DNA of 64,000 nucleotides from Bolinopsis microptera (lineage: Eukaryota; Ctenophora; Tentaculata; Lobata; Bolinopsidae): the NCBI RefSeq assembly GCF_026151205.1, contig NC_087081.1:10293113-10357112 (forward strand), read 5' to 3'. Below are positions 21,532 to 36,500 of the stretch, piece after piece. Numbering within the stretch: position 1 is the stretch's first letter; each line of letters begins with the position of its first letter. The notes under the pieces are model-generated. The model saw nothing but the letters and a program-made list of their open reading frames with translations, was not told the origin of the DNA and made no database searches. The translations under genes were made by a program, and so were the position numbers.

Positions 21532-24500
21532 ATGCCTCGGACAGGGGACTCCATGCGTGGTTTGGCTGTCTTTATTGCAGATATAAGAAACTGTAAGTGT
21601 GATTTTGTTCTAAAGCAATAGTCGCTTTTGAATTTTGTACAATTCAACAAGAGTTTTGGAGTAACATTGGTACAACTGGTTGATTTTCAAATGGTTATAT
21701 TGTTTTGTAATCGAGTTTACAATCTTGCTGATAGTTTTTCTTCAGGCAAATCTAGGGAGCAAGAGAAAAAGAGAATTAATAAAGAATTGGCTAATATACG
21801 CTCTAAATTTAAAGGTAAATTTAAATCAACACATTATATTGTTTAAGTTCATAATATTTTATTGGTGTGTCTCTATTGCAATTGGTCTATTATTGTTGGC
21901 TTAATTAACCAAACTTAATTTTCCAGGGGATAAACAATTAGATGGGTATCAGAAAAAGAAATACGTTTGTAAACTGTTATTTATATTTTTATTGGGGAAT
22001 GATGTGGATTTTGGACACATGGAAGCAGTAGATCTGTTAGCCTCCAACAAGTACACCGAGAAGCAGATAGTAAGTTGATTTTATTAGGCAGTGAAGATGC
22101 TCATTTCTTATTTGTAGTTCAGTAGTGTTATTTGAGACACCGTTTTTCGCTAGTGTGTAAAATAGAAATAATTTTGCTGGCTAGACTGCAGACTTCATAT
22201 TGCAATTGTTATATATATAATATTGTCAAATTCGGTCAAATTATGGAGTTTTTTGTAGGTATTATGAAAACTCCAATATTTGTTTTCCAATAATTTCACA
22301 TCAATGTTTTATTTTCAGGGCTATTTATTCATATCAGTCATGATGCATCATTCAAACGATCTCTACAAACTTGTAATCCAAGCAATTAAGAATGATCTGT
22401 CAAGCAAGGACCCAGTTCACATTTGCCTTGCTCTCACTTGCATCGCTAACATTGGAACACCCGAAATGGCAGAGGAAATCGGAGATGAAGTCCCCAAAAT
22501 CTTAACGTCCCCGTAAGTTTGCTCATTATTTTTCTACATCAAGTTCTTTATAATCTATTGTTATGATTTGTACTACATTTATAGGCCTTGTTACATCAAT
22601 AACATTCAATTAAATATCTGAGAAATATAAGTTTAAGTCATAACAATTCACTGATGCAGACGGACAAACTCACTAACAAACAAATACACCCGCACACTAA
22701 CAAACAAATACACCAGCACACTAACAAACAAGTACACCTGCACACTAACAAACAAATACACCCGCACACTAACAAACAAATACACCCGCACACTAACAAA
22801 CAAATACGCACTAACAAACAAGTACACCTGCACACTAACAAACAAATACACCCGCACACTAGAGTGGTTCATTTTACCAAAAGTCGTTCAAATAATTAGA
22901 AATCATATCTTATTAGTTGCTCTATAGGATCAGGAACGACCAAAAAATTTTTTTTGACTCTAGTGTTCCGGATATGGTCCGCACATGCCACGCCCATTTT
23001 TAGTATAATAATTTCCTTGTTCCACGAAGATATTCAATTCCTCTGGTAACCAAACCCCTTCTGGCCTACTTCTGAACATATGAAGATTCGAAAACCAAGT
23101 CTACCTAAATCTGAACTTTCTGACTGCGTTGGAGAGTGGAGAACAATCGAGAAATGATAACCAGTCTCAGGATATAATCAAAGTTCAATTTGGAATCTTT
23201 TTGTATTTTTTTATGCTGTGTGTAAGTTTGGTGTGAAGCATTATTTTCTTTTCTAAAGCTAACAGTGTTAAACTAAATTGATATCAGTTAAAGATGATAT
23301 ATTTTAACAGGTAAAATTAATATAATTGACGATTAAGTGATATAAGAATGTGTTCAGGACTCTGAAAGTGTCACACTCCTATAGTAATGGTATGAAATGG
23401 TTAACTTTAGTCAAGGTCTCATGTCTCTACGACGTTCACTTTTGGCGCAGTGAATCCCGCGCTTCAGCGCAATGCGCAAACTCCTGCAGGAACTTCCCGA
23501 CATTGTAGAGACCTGAGACCTCGACTAAAGTTAACCATTTTCTACTGTTTATATTAGAGGAGCACACATTCAGAACTCCTTCCATACTCCTTCATGACTA
23601 AATTGACGATTTAGACAATTTTACCTGTATAAGAAACGCTATAAAAATGGGCGTGGCATGTGCGGACCATATCCGGAACACTAGAGTCAAAAAAAATTTT
23701 TTGGTCGTTCCTGATCCTATAGAGCAACTAATAAGATATGATTTCTAATTATTTGAACAATTTTTGGTAAAATGAACCACTCTACGGCGCACACTAACAA
23801 ACAAATACACCTGCACACTAACAAACAAGTTCACCCGCACACTAACAAACAAATACACCCGCACACTAACAAACAAATACACCCGCACACTAACAAACAA
23901 ATACACCCGCACACTAACAAACAAGTACACCTGCACACTAACAAACAAATACACCCGCACACTAACAAACAAATACACCCGCACACTAACAAACAAATAC
24001 ACCCGCACACTAACAAACAAGTTCACCCGCACACTAACAAACAAATACACCCGCACACTAACAAACAAGTTCACCCGCACACTAACAAACAAGTACACCC
24101 GCACACTAACAAACAAATACACTCGCACACTAACAAACAAGTACACCCGCACACTAACAAACAAATACACCCGCACACTAACAAACAAGTACACCCGCAC
24201 ACTAACAAACAAATACACCCGCACACTAACAAACAAATACACCCGCACACTAACAAACAAGTTCACCCGCACACTAACAAACAAATACACCCGCACACTA
24301 ACAAACAAGTTCACCCGCACACTAACAAACAAGTACACCCGCACATTAACAAACAAATACACCCGCACACTAACAAACAAATACACCCGCACACTAACAA
24401 ACAAATACACCCGCACACTAACAAACAAGTACACCCGCACACTAACAAACAAAAATGTGACACTCACAAACACTCACAAACACACACATACAAACAGACA

Positions 24501-27500
24501 GACAACATTGCACCCCAGGATCCCCGAACTTTATCCACCTCCTGCCAGTGACACGTTACACGGGGTGAAGAAGTGCGCCGCGCTGTGCCTGCTGCGCCTC
24601 TTTGAACTAAAGAGTGACAAGTTTACCCACACAGAGCTGAGTAGCAGACTTATTGCCCTGCTTTCTGATCAACATTTGGTTAGTTTTTTAACCCCATTTT
24701 TTGGGTTTATACAGTTGGTGAAACATAATCAAGTGAATTTATCAGTTTTGTCCAAATTTAATATTATAACCATTATAGCCAAATATTCGCAAGAAACTGA
24801 ACTATTACTACCATTTCAATTACAGTTCATAAAACAGTTAGTCTTGAATCAATATTCGTGTCAAGAGTTAATCATTTTTTATGCTCATTAAAGTACAATT
24901 TCATCATTTTGAAATATGCTACAGTAGAAATATGCTAGAAATATGCTAGAAATATGCTAGAAATGTGTTAAAATATGTTAAAATATGTTATTTAAGCATC
25001 TGATAATTGATAACACAGGGCGTAGTGACGTCAGCCTGCAGTCTAATACAAGCCCTAGTGACATTTACTCCTGGGGATTACAAGGGATGCGTTTCTCTGG
25101 CAGTTTCACGGCTTTCCAGGGTGAGTTCAACGTGTCTTGTGCTTTATCAGTGACCATTATCACAGCTTATCTCGTTACCATTATCCCATCAACGATTTCA
25201 TAGGTTTTGACATTACCTCATTATTTTGCCATTTACTTGCAAATAAAAGATATAAATAATAAATAAAAAGATATAATTACAAGATAATAATAAAAGACTC
25301 GTGGTAACAGACTCGTGGACATATTTTAAAGTAACGAAATTTTCGTTGAATGTTAAACCCAAAAAATTAATTGCAAAAATTATTATCGTGATATATCATC
25401 TCATAGACTAATTAATCAATTTATATTTTTCAGATAGTATCCAGTACGGATCTGAAAGATTACATGTATTATTTCATTGCAGCCCCGTGGCTCAGTGTAA
25501 AATTACTCCGACTACTACAATCTTACAGCCAGCCTGGTAAGTGTATAGTTAGTGTATAGTAACTAGTAAGTGCGTGTATAGTATGTGTGTACCATTAGTG
25601 CGCCACATGTGAAAATTATTGTACTACACAAGTTGTACGCAACTGCGTAATTGCGGGAATTGTCTATCTTACCTACAACTAACTTTAACAGAATATAATG
25701 ATCAATCGATACAAATTCCTTGTTCAATTAATGCCAAACTTAATCAGCTTCTCCCCCAATTATGTCTGATTAACATATTCATTATCTCTAATTGACCTGT
25801 TCTCCACAGAGGATGGTGCCGTTTACGAGCGATTAAAGGAGTCACTAGAAACGATTCTCAACCGTGCAACTGATCCCCCGAAAAGCAAGAAAATCCAGCA
25901 CACTAACGCGAAAAACGCTGTTTTATTCGAGGCTATCAGCCTTATAATTCATTACGACAGGTATTTAATCCCTATAAACCAGCCTTATAATTCATTACGA
26001 CAGGTTTTTAATCGCTCTAAACCAATTAATTGCTATATATCTTCTGGTTAACGATGCTTAACCAATTTGACGTGGTTTTCATCAAGAATGTTCCACGTTT
26101 CACAATAAAGGTTACAGACCAATGAAACGTGTCCTAATTTCATCTATATTTTCAGCGATGCAGCGCTCATGGTCAGATCTTGTAATCTATTAGGAGGCTT
26201 CCTCAACTCTAAAGAAACCAATCTCAGGTAACAAACACTTGTAAAAAGAAGTTATAAATATTGCTGATACTACATCACGTGACGTCACCACTCACCCTCA
26301 CGTGACGTCACCACTCACCCTCGCGTGACGTCACCCTCTTATAATGTTTCTTCAGAAGCAATTATCAAACTCCAATTGTTAACTGTTATTAGTACAACTT
26401 TACAATCTCCGTTGTTCTGTGTTCACTATAATACTACACGGGACTAGAATATTGTATAGCTAATAATAACAATAAATTGAAGTTTAATAACCGTAATAAC
26501 ACCACTATTAAGATAAAACTTATACGCAGCAAAACTTATTAATCTAAACATTCCAGAAATGTACTTTTATAAGTTAAGTAAGGACTGGACACTTTTGCAT
26601 ATAATTTTATCGATACAATACCCCCAGAAGTCAGAACCTGTACCACTTACCCATGCTTTTAGTTTTTATACAATTATATGGTCTACAACTTTCACCCAAC
26701 GTTATGCCTCATGATGTCATGATGTCGATATCAGATATAATATGTATATTCTATGGGACAAGAGAAACCTGAGGAGAGTTCGGACTACATCATTATACCC
26801 TATTTAATAGATAATATTATATTTAATAGATAATATCATATAGTATTAGTAGATGATATTATATAGTAGAAATATCATTATCGCTTATCACTGTAACATG
26901 TTACCTAACAATGTTTAGGTGCTGCAAATTTTCGTGATTTAGTATTATACGCTTTTCACTCAGAAAGTTCTCTCGATCTTTTACTTCTCAATTAATAATT
27001 TTAAAGTTGAGACAGCCTAGCGCTGGTAATCCGAAATACCAATCATATTTTCATGGATTTGATGTATCCGATTTCAGCTTTTTATTTTATAACTTAATAA
27101 AAAATGTGTCAAGTACATCATGCAACATCTACTGTTAATAAAATGTCGAATGCGACGCGTACTACACTCATTTGATGATGACTTATTCAGCATTGGTCAC
27201 ATACGTAACAACTCGTCGTCTATAATACATAAATAGTAAAGGCTTATATTTTAAATCTAGTATATAATTTAGTGGATTCATTTATACTGTTTTAATTGGC
27301 AACGATAAGTTATATTAGTCAACTGAAAACACATGTTCATTTGTTTAGTGTTACATTTTTGTCCATGAGCGAATATTCTGGAATAAACCTTGATACGCCA
27401 TCTTAGATAATTAGAGTTGTGTAGTGCATACACTGTATGTAGTGTATAATCTATAGTATATACACTTTACGTATAGTGTAGTCTGTAGACTACAAGTTGT

Positions 27501-30500
27501 GTAAGTAGGAGCGTTTTACACTGCCTAATGTACAGTCTATAATATGTCAAACATGTCACGTATAATATTCTTTAAATAGAGTGTGGCATTTGAATTTCCT
27601 AATTATTTAAGTGACCTTAAGGGGGGGGGGGGGGGGGGGGGGGCCAATGGGTATTTTTTGTGAAACTTGATTTCGAGATAGCAAGTTGACCAACAAACTA
27701 GGACCAGTGACCGAACTTTTGAGGGGGTCCCGGACCCCAACCGCCAAACGGTGCGCGCAGGGCAGCCTAGGCTATCCATTATCGGTATGAAATCTTTTAT
27801 CTAGATAAACAGATAAAAATTTAGGTTTTATCTAGATAAAACCGATAAAACCGATAATTTTTCTGCTGAAGGCCAAAGCCAAAATGTTTTCCAAATTTCA
27901 CAAAAACTGATTGTCGACTTTTATTACTGTTTACCAGTAATCTTGCTAAAGTACAATTTCCTTTCTTTTGAAAATATTAGAGCATCAGTTTTCTTCTCCG
28001 GGGAACAATAGTGTACCAGTTCTCTTCAAAACAGTAGACCAACGGTTTGTCGTCTCCTAAGAACAGTCGTGTACCAGTTCTCTTCAAAACAGTAGATCAC
28101 CGGTTTCCTTCTCCTAAAAACAGTAGTGTACCAGTTCTCTTCAAAACAGTAGACCAAGGGTTTCCTTCTCCTGAGAACAGTAACGCACTAGTTCTCTTCA
28201 AAACAGTAGACCACCGGTTTCCTTCTCCTGAGAACAGTAACGCACTAGTTCTCTTCAAAACAGTAGACCACCGGTTTCCTTCTCCTGAAAACAGTAGTGC
28301 AACAGTTCTCTTCAAAACAGTAGACCACTGGTATCCTTCTCCTGAGAACAGTAATGCACTAGTTCTCTTCAAAACATTAGACCACCGGTTTCCTTCTCCT
28401 GAGAACAGTAACGCACTAGTTCTCTTCAAAACAGTAGACCACCGGTTTCCTTCTCCTGAGAACAGTAGTGCACCAGTTCTTTTCAAAACAGTAGACCAAG
28501 GGTTTCCTTCTCCTGAGAACAGTAACGCACTAGTTCTCTTCAAAACAGTAGACCACCGGTTTCCTTCTCCTGAGAACAGTAACGCACTAGTTCTCTTCAA
28601 AACAGTAGATCACCGGTTTCCTTCTCCTGAGAACAGTAGTGCACCAGTTCTCTTCAAAACATTAGACCACCGGTTTCCTTCTCCTGAGAACAGTAGTGCA
28701 CCAGTTCTCTTCAAAACAGTAGACCACCGGTTTCCTTCTCCTGAGAACAGTAGTGCACCAGTTCTCTTCAAAACATTAGACCACCGGTTTCCTTCTCCTG
28801 AGAACAGTAGTGCACCAGTTCTCTTCAAAACAGTGGACCACCGGTATCCTTCTCTTGAGAACAGTAGTGCAACAAATACCAATTCTCCTCGAAACAGTAA
28901 AACATTTAAAGTGATTCAGTGAACCGTTTCCTTATCCTGTGGATAACTTGGAGCAACAGATTCCTTCTCCTGAAGACAATGTTTCACGCCTAGAACACTT
29001 ACGGAATTTAATTGAGTGCCCTGCCGCCTGCCGGTATTTTTGACTCTTGTTAACAGTAACATGCTCGTTCCTGTCTCCAGAATGGTTCAAGTAAGGTAGA
29101 ACGCCAGCACCCTAGCCTCAACTTCAAGATAACAATGTCAATAACTTTCTCTAGACTTCTACAGTTCTACAGTTCTACAGTTCTACAGTTCCATAGGTAT
29201 ACAAATGTAAATAAACCTCTTAAGCTCACATTTAAGTAAACTACCTCTTCTATCATACTATAAAACGTTTGGGACTGTTTCTTGGATTACTTGGGAAGGC
29301 AAAAAACACTAATATTTCTTTAAAATTTTACGGTATTGTGGCAGTTTTTTCGGTAATTTCTAGTGAATTTTTATACCGATAAAAATATGTTTTATCTAGA
29401 TAAACAGATAACCTTTTTTAACGAATTATCGGAGATAATTATCGGTAACGATTATCGGAGTGGATAGCCTAGGGCAGCCACGCCCATATTTTGTCCAAAT
29501 TAGGTCCAATTTAGCCAAATACCCTGAACTTGCCCAAAAGCCAGGTTTATAGTGCTCTACTTGTAGCTAGTGCAGTGGTCTCCTGAACTCGTATATGAAA
29601 TTTCATCAAGATTGGACAAAAAATGACTGAGTTATGGGCCAAAAACCATATGCCCATATTTGGGCATACGCACCAAATTTGGTAGATTTTGTCCCATAAA
29701 TTGGTCACTATCAATATAAAATATGAATATCTATATAAAATATGAAAATCAAATAAAATATGAAAATCATATAAAATATGAAAATCAATATAAAATATGA
29801 AAATCATATAAAATATGAAAATCAATATAAAATATGAACCTATGTTAACATTAGATATTTATAAATATTTAATGTTAACATAAATACAAAATATGATGAC
29901 TGTCAGTTATTGTTGTATATTATGTATAATGTATATTAGTATATTGTGATAATCATCTATTAGCCAGTAATATACAGTACGCTCTCTCCCTCACTCTCCT
30001 CTGTACTTATAGAGGGAGGGAAGGTGCCGGGGGAGGGGACCACATAAAGAGGGGACCACAGAGGAGAGGGGACCGCGGGGGGATCGGGAGGAGGGCAGAT
30101 ATTTACCTCGGTGTATTTAAAGTCATTGTTGTTTTACCTGTATCTTGTAACGTAATGATTAAATCACTTTTGTTTCAGATATCTGGCGCTGGAAAGTTTA
30201 ACTAAGTTGGCTGTGTCTGATTTTAGTAGGAAAGCTGTTATGAAACATCAGGAGACCGTTGTGCAAGCTTTGAAGGTACGTTCTCAGGGGGGCTCACGTT
30301 CTCAGGGGGGGGGGGCCGGGGGGCTCACGTTCTCAGAGGGGGAGGGCTCATGTTCTACGGGGGGGGGGGGGGGGGCTCACGTTCTCAACATTGTTCCCTT
30401 TAGTAATGTAACACCCCTGTTCCATGCCCAATGAACGATGAACGAGGATGCACACGAGGATATGATTTCCATAATTTCGTCGAAAATTCATATAGGTATC

Positions 30501-33500
30501 CTCGCGGTGATCCTCGTGCGATCCTTGTGCGATCCTCGTGGGATCCTCGCGATGATACTAGGGGGTGCACGATAAAAATAAACTTGCTCGGATTTTAAAA
30601 ATTGTTGTACCACTGTTTTCTAGAGACTGTTAAAATTTTCACAATACCAAATTTGTCATACCTTTTTGGAAAGATCAGTGATTTATTCGAATTTCATCAT
30701 CGTGCGATGAGGAGAAAACCCTCGCGAGGATAGAAATGTCCAATAATTTCATCGCGAGGAAATCATCCTCGTGGGAAATTGTGCACGATGATGATTTACC
30801 CTCGCGAGGATGGGTATTTGCGCGAGGATTTGGAGGCAATATTCGACGAATTTATGGAACTCGTATCCTCGTGCCCATCCTCGTTCATCGTTCATTGGGC
30901 ATGGAACAGGGGTGTTACACGTGTCAGTTAGATTGCAATTAGATGGTCAATGTAATTATCATGTGGGATATGTGGGATATGTGGGATATGTGGGATATGT
31001 GGGATATGCAATGTAGGATATGTGGGATATGTGGGATATGTGGGATATGTGGGATATGTGGGATATGTGGGATATGTGGGATATGTGGGATATGTGGGAT
31101 ATGAGGGATATGTGGGATATGTGGGATATGTGGGATATGTGGGATATGTGGGATATGTGGGATATGTGGGATATGTGAGATATGTGGGATATGTGGGATA
31201 TGTGGGATATGTGGGATATGTGGGATATGTGGGATATGTGGGATATGTAGGATATGTGGGATATGTGGGATATGTGGGATATGTGGGATATGTGGGATAT
31301 GTGAGATATGTGGGATATGTGGGATATGTGGGATATGTGGGATATGTGGGATATGTGGGATATGTAGGATATGTGGGATATGTGGGATATGTGGGATTGT
31401 TGGGATATGTGGGATATGTGGGATATGTGGGATATGTGGGATATGTGGGATATGTGAGATATGTGGGATATGTGGGATATGTGGGATATGTGGGATATGT
31501 GGGATATGTGGGATATGTGGGATATGTAGCTACTAAGTATAAAATTCTGAGTCTAGCTTGTACTTGATGAAGTCCAGAGAGCCATGTTTAATTTCATGTT
31601 TTATACGGGCATTCAGCTGCTAAATTCACTCAAAACACAATTCTTGACAACCACAATACACTTTAAATGTAAAATGTAAACCACTTAATTACACATAACT
31701 AATTACTCGCCAGAATGAGAGGGACCTGTCGGTGCGGCAGCGCGCGGTAGACCTGCTTTACGCAATGTGTGACAGGGAACAAGCAGAGGAGATTGTTGGA
31801 GAGCTGCTGGCTTATCTGGAGAAAGCAGATTATTCCATCAGAGAGGAACTGGTATGAATACACTTTCATGAGATCGATTAATTAATTTATAAATCGATTA
31901 ATCCATCATTGAGGATTTTTAAGGAACATGTCGTAAATGATACTTATTTTCCAACTCTATTCCAATTTAATGATTTACCACGAAATTTTGGGGAATGGAT
32001 GAGAACCACGGTAAATCGGAGTTTTGTTTTTTTTTGGGCAAAAATTAGTCCAGAATGGTTGACGTGAGTCAGACACGTAGAGTTATTTCTAATAAATATT
32101 TAAAAGGTAAGGTATGTAGTCTAGTGGCAATCAAATAGGTTTTCACTTAATTAATTGCCAATAGATTGTTAAAACAATCGGTAATCACACTGTATATATT
32201 AACATACACTATATATCGATAACCTTATATCTCCATTCGATAAACGGTGTATGTAGATATACGGTGTGATTTGACACTGTATATGGACATGTGATCCTTG
32301 TTATTATCAATATAATGCACCACATGAACTCTTGTCTGTGTAGTGCCTTTGCTCCTCTACCTGTTATCAAGAGGGGATCACATCGACTGTAACAAGCGTG
32401 CTGATACGGTGGATCATCGGCAAAAAGGATCGTATCATCAATAGCCATACAACGTGCGTGTCGATATACAGTGTATGTCGATATACAGTGTGTAAATCAA
32501 AACAATCTGATATCTCTCAACTGAAGCCTGACACTTTTAATTGTATAGCGTCAATTTCAGGACAAGGCTGAAATTATGTTGAATTTGTAATTTGATTTTG
32601 TGTTACAGCAAGCTGATTGCCAAACGCTGTCATGTGTCAAAACAAATACCCCCACTTTCACTAAGTCTAACATCAGAAAACAAACATGACTCTCGTGAAC
32701 TAACCAAGTCAACTTATTAGTCAATTACCAGGTTTTAAAGATAGCGATTTTGGCGGAAAAGTTCGCCCAGGACTACAAGTGGTACGTTGACGTTGTCTTA
32801 AACTTGATAAGGATAGCGGGAGATTACATTGCTGACGAGGTATGTGCCAAATTATACCTTGCACGCTTTATAAGATTGTTGGATTCTACCTTGCTTATTT
32901 ATATTAGGTTTGCGTTAAATTCTGCCTTGCATATTTTATTAGATCGTTGTATTGACAACTCATCGGTAATATATTTTGGTAATAGCAGAGGTTTCGTGAC
33001 TTAACGACCGATGCGCGATTGTTTTTGACTGTCAGCTCTTAAAAGGAATAATAAGTTACCGATGTCATGATAACTATGACCAGAAATTGTCAATTTAGAA
33101 GTGGTTTCGCACTCGTTCATGGATCAATTCTTAGGTGTGGTACCGTGTGACGCAGATTGTGATCAACAGAGACGATATTCAAGCCTACGCTGCTAAGACG
33201 GTATTCGAGGTAAGGCGCTTCCTGCATAACTCAATATAAACAAAGCTCGTTTAGATTCCAGGTCAGATGACAGTATACAATAGGTCATTATGTAGCTATT
33301 GCTAGTTTTTAGAGAGAATATTTGATGAAAGCGCTATAAACCCAGCACTTTAAAAGTGCGCGTTCGCGCGCGCGCACGCCTCAGTTTGATTGGCAAAGAG
33401 GGCGCGACTAAAATAAAATTGAGTAATAGTGGATAAGTGTTGTGATATTGGAGATGATATATTAAACGGTTAAACAATGGAACTTCTGCCATGAGTAGAA

Positions 33501-36500
33501 TTCAGCATTTCAATAAAAAAAATTCAGTAATGGTCCTTTCAGGCACTGCAAGCACCAACGTGTCATGAAAACATGGTCAAAGTTGGGGCGTACATTTTGG
33601 GAGAATTTGGAAATCTGATAGCTGGAGATGAGAGATCAGGGTAATTTAATTTACTTTTAAACGTTCTAAAAAGCTGATAAAATGAAACCTTATCCCTTTA
33701 GCTTGAGTAAAAAACTTTTAAGGTTATTACAAAATGAAATTGATTCTGCCTGCATCAATACGACTATACGTGTATTATTGGACGAATAAGTTCGGCTTTA
33801 TTTCGTCATATGGAGTACAGCTGTGGGCGAATGTACGAATTAAAATGCTTATGAAAATTGCTCAAGTCATAAAGTTCCTTTCTTCACTATTACCGGGGTG
33901 ATTAAGATGAATAAGTTCTTTTGTCGAATGAATTTGTAAAAGTTGTCGTTCAAACCAAGATTTTGTTCTCAGGCCGATAGTACAGTTCAAGCTTCTACAC
34001 TCGATGTTCCATCTTTGCAGTAATCAGACAAAGTATATCCTTCTCTCAACTTACATCAAACTCATTAACCTGTTCCCCGAAATTAAGGGAGATATCGAAG
34101 AGGTCTGTAAAAACTCCACAATCTTAATTTTATTACTACCGTTGTACCTAGTGCATTTCGTACACTGCACAGTGCACACATACCTGTATAAACTTTATCC
34201 TATTCGTCAAGGTCAGAACAAATAATTGAACAAAAATTGATTAAAAAGCATGAGCAATGCAAATTATAAAATTTGACAGGTTCTTGGCAACGATAATCAG
34301 CTGAGGAACTCGGATGCCGAGATCCAACAAAGGGCAATGGAGTACACGAAACTGAGTCAGATTGCCTCTTCTGATCTCCTGGTTAGATCTCTCTCTCTAA
34401 ATAAATTTATACTCTCTTAGTAATTATAGTTAATTAGTAGTTCTTATTCTTGAGCAGAAATCTTCACTCTTTTAAGTGGTATCATCCAAATTTGCGGATC
34501 AATTTTTGATAATATTTACATACCAATTTATAAAACCGATCAATTGATATTAATTTCAATGCACGAATTATATTTATATATGTACTAGATACATTTTCAG
34601 ATTTAAGTATAATTTATACAATTATTGCTTCTAGATGACATGTAATCTGCAAAGTGCACAACTATAACTTTAATAACCATAATAAGTTGCTTTCCAGGCG
34701 ACTGTCCTAGAAGAAATGCCTCAGTTCACAGAACGGGAGAGTAGCCTCCTCGCTAAACTCAAGAGGAAGAGCAACACCATGGTAAAAGAGCGGGAAGTCC
34801 CGGAAGGAGACAACACTTCTACTCAGGTAGGAGTTGTTTCTTGTTTTTTTTTGTGGTTATTAGTGGGGAGGTATGCAAATTTAGCTCATTGCCTCCCCGC
34901 GAGTAACAAAAAGCACGTGTGAAGCCCATATTTGGTTTGTTTAATGTTTTTTTTACACTGTTTCTAAGAGCACTGTTTGTGTTCCGCCTCCACAAATCAC
35001 AAATGACGTCATAGCACCCCTTAATGACGTCATAACACCTCCCATGACGTCATCACTACAACTAATAACACTAGAACGGGATAACCCTGTCTGCTGTGGA
35101 GGAGCCCTGTACAATACCCACTCCGGACGTTAACCTTGTTGAACTGGTACGTTTGTCATCTCAAATACATAATATGCTGCATGCACACATACAATTTGTG
35201 AGAAGGTGTATAACGTAGTTTTTAGCGAGCTGAATCCAGTGAAAAACAAACTGTGACTGAGCAATGAAGTTGGACATTTTATCCGCTGATCAAAAATTGT
35301 ATCCAGATAAAACCTGGAAAACTACATATTACACTTCAACACTGTGCTTTAACACGCTCATAGTGATGTTTAGATACAATATAGTAACATGTCTTAATAT
35401 CAATCTGATAACAAGGTTGCAAGTATAAAATGAATGTTATCGTCGTTACCAAGACGACACATGATATCAAATTGCACACTAGAGCGTTGAATTGTCGTCG
35501 GGCGCAGCTGATAACGGAGGCGCTAGTCTCCTCGATCTAGATTCACCCGGGCCCAACGTTGTGGAACCTTCTCTGGTAAAAGCTACCCCCTTATTTATGT
35601 CAAATACCTGCGCTTTGTATCGATACATGTGCTCGTATCAATATGATGAAGATTACATGTCTACAAATTGATTGCTGCCGAATGATTCAGATCGCTTGTT
35701 AATGCTGAAATTATTTATTAAATACTTGGAAAAGAATTGATTAAAACCAAATATTAGTGATACCAATGACTGATTTACTGGCTGTTATTAATGTTAAAAG
35801 TGATGAGGTACATACATACATACATGAGAGGGAAAGGGGAGGAGGAGGGAGGGGAGGACTGAGGAGGTGGGAGGGGAGGGGGAGGAGAGTAAGAGAGGGA
35901 AAGGGGAGGAGGAGGGATGGGAGGGGGAGGAGGGATGTGAGGGGGAGGGGAGGGGGGAGGAGGGATGTGAGGGGGAGGGGAGGGGAAGGGGAGGAGGAGG
36001 AGGGATGGGGAGGGGGAGGAGGAGGGATGGGAGGGGTAGAAGGAGGGATGGTAGGGGGAGAAGGAGGGATGGGAGGGGGAGGAGGAGGGATGGTAGGGGG
36101 AGGAGGAGGGATGGTAGGGGGAGGAGGATAAGAGAGGGAAGTAAAGACCGGGGGGGGGGGGGTGTAACCCAAAAAAACCCAACTCCTACCCAAGAAAAGG
36201 TAATACTGGGATTGGGTTTTTTTGGGTTTTTTAAACAAAATTTAAACAAAATTTTAGCCATTTCATTAATTGTATTGAATGTGAATTATTTCCCACTGAG
36301 TCTTACCTACGTGTTGTTCTCATGTCTTAACTTAATAGATAGTTTACATAGTATATAAGTGTGTTTATATTGATAGTATGTTATCACGATAGCAAACAGG
36401 ATGTCTCGTTCATCGAGATATAATCCATATGAATGCACAAAGTGGAAATGTGCCAAATGTGGCAAATGTGTTCTCCTGTCATGGAAGGAGGCTATGACGA

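Noticed and set aside
22655-24452. CRISPR-like array
   Set aside because: Units are contiguous 24-mers without unique spacers, inside an animal intron.
22654-24551. Long open frames of HTNKQ- and LFVSVRVY-type repeats on both strands
   Set aside because: They are translations of a 24-bp minisatellite in an AP2A intron; many begin at non-ATG codons and no domain or splice support exists.
31022-31567. GYVGYV open frame of about 180 codons
   Set aside because: A 9-bp tandem repeat, open only because its length is a multiple of three.
32209-32448. Frame with TILFADD as a reverse-transcriptase active site
   Set aside because: Too short, no neighbouring polymerase blocks, and the region is explained by repeats around gtatatcgac-like motifs.
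35741-36358. Proline-rich and glycine/arginine-rich frames
   Set aside because: Composition artefacts of a polypurine tract.
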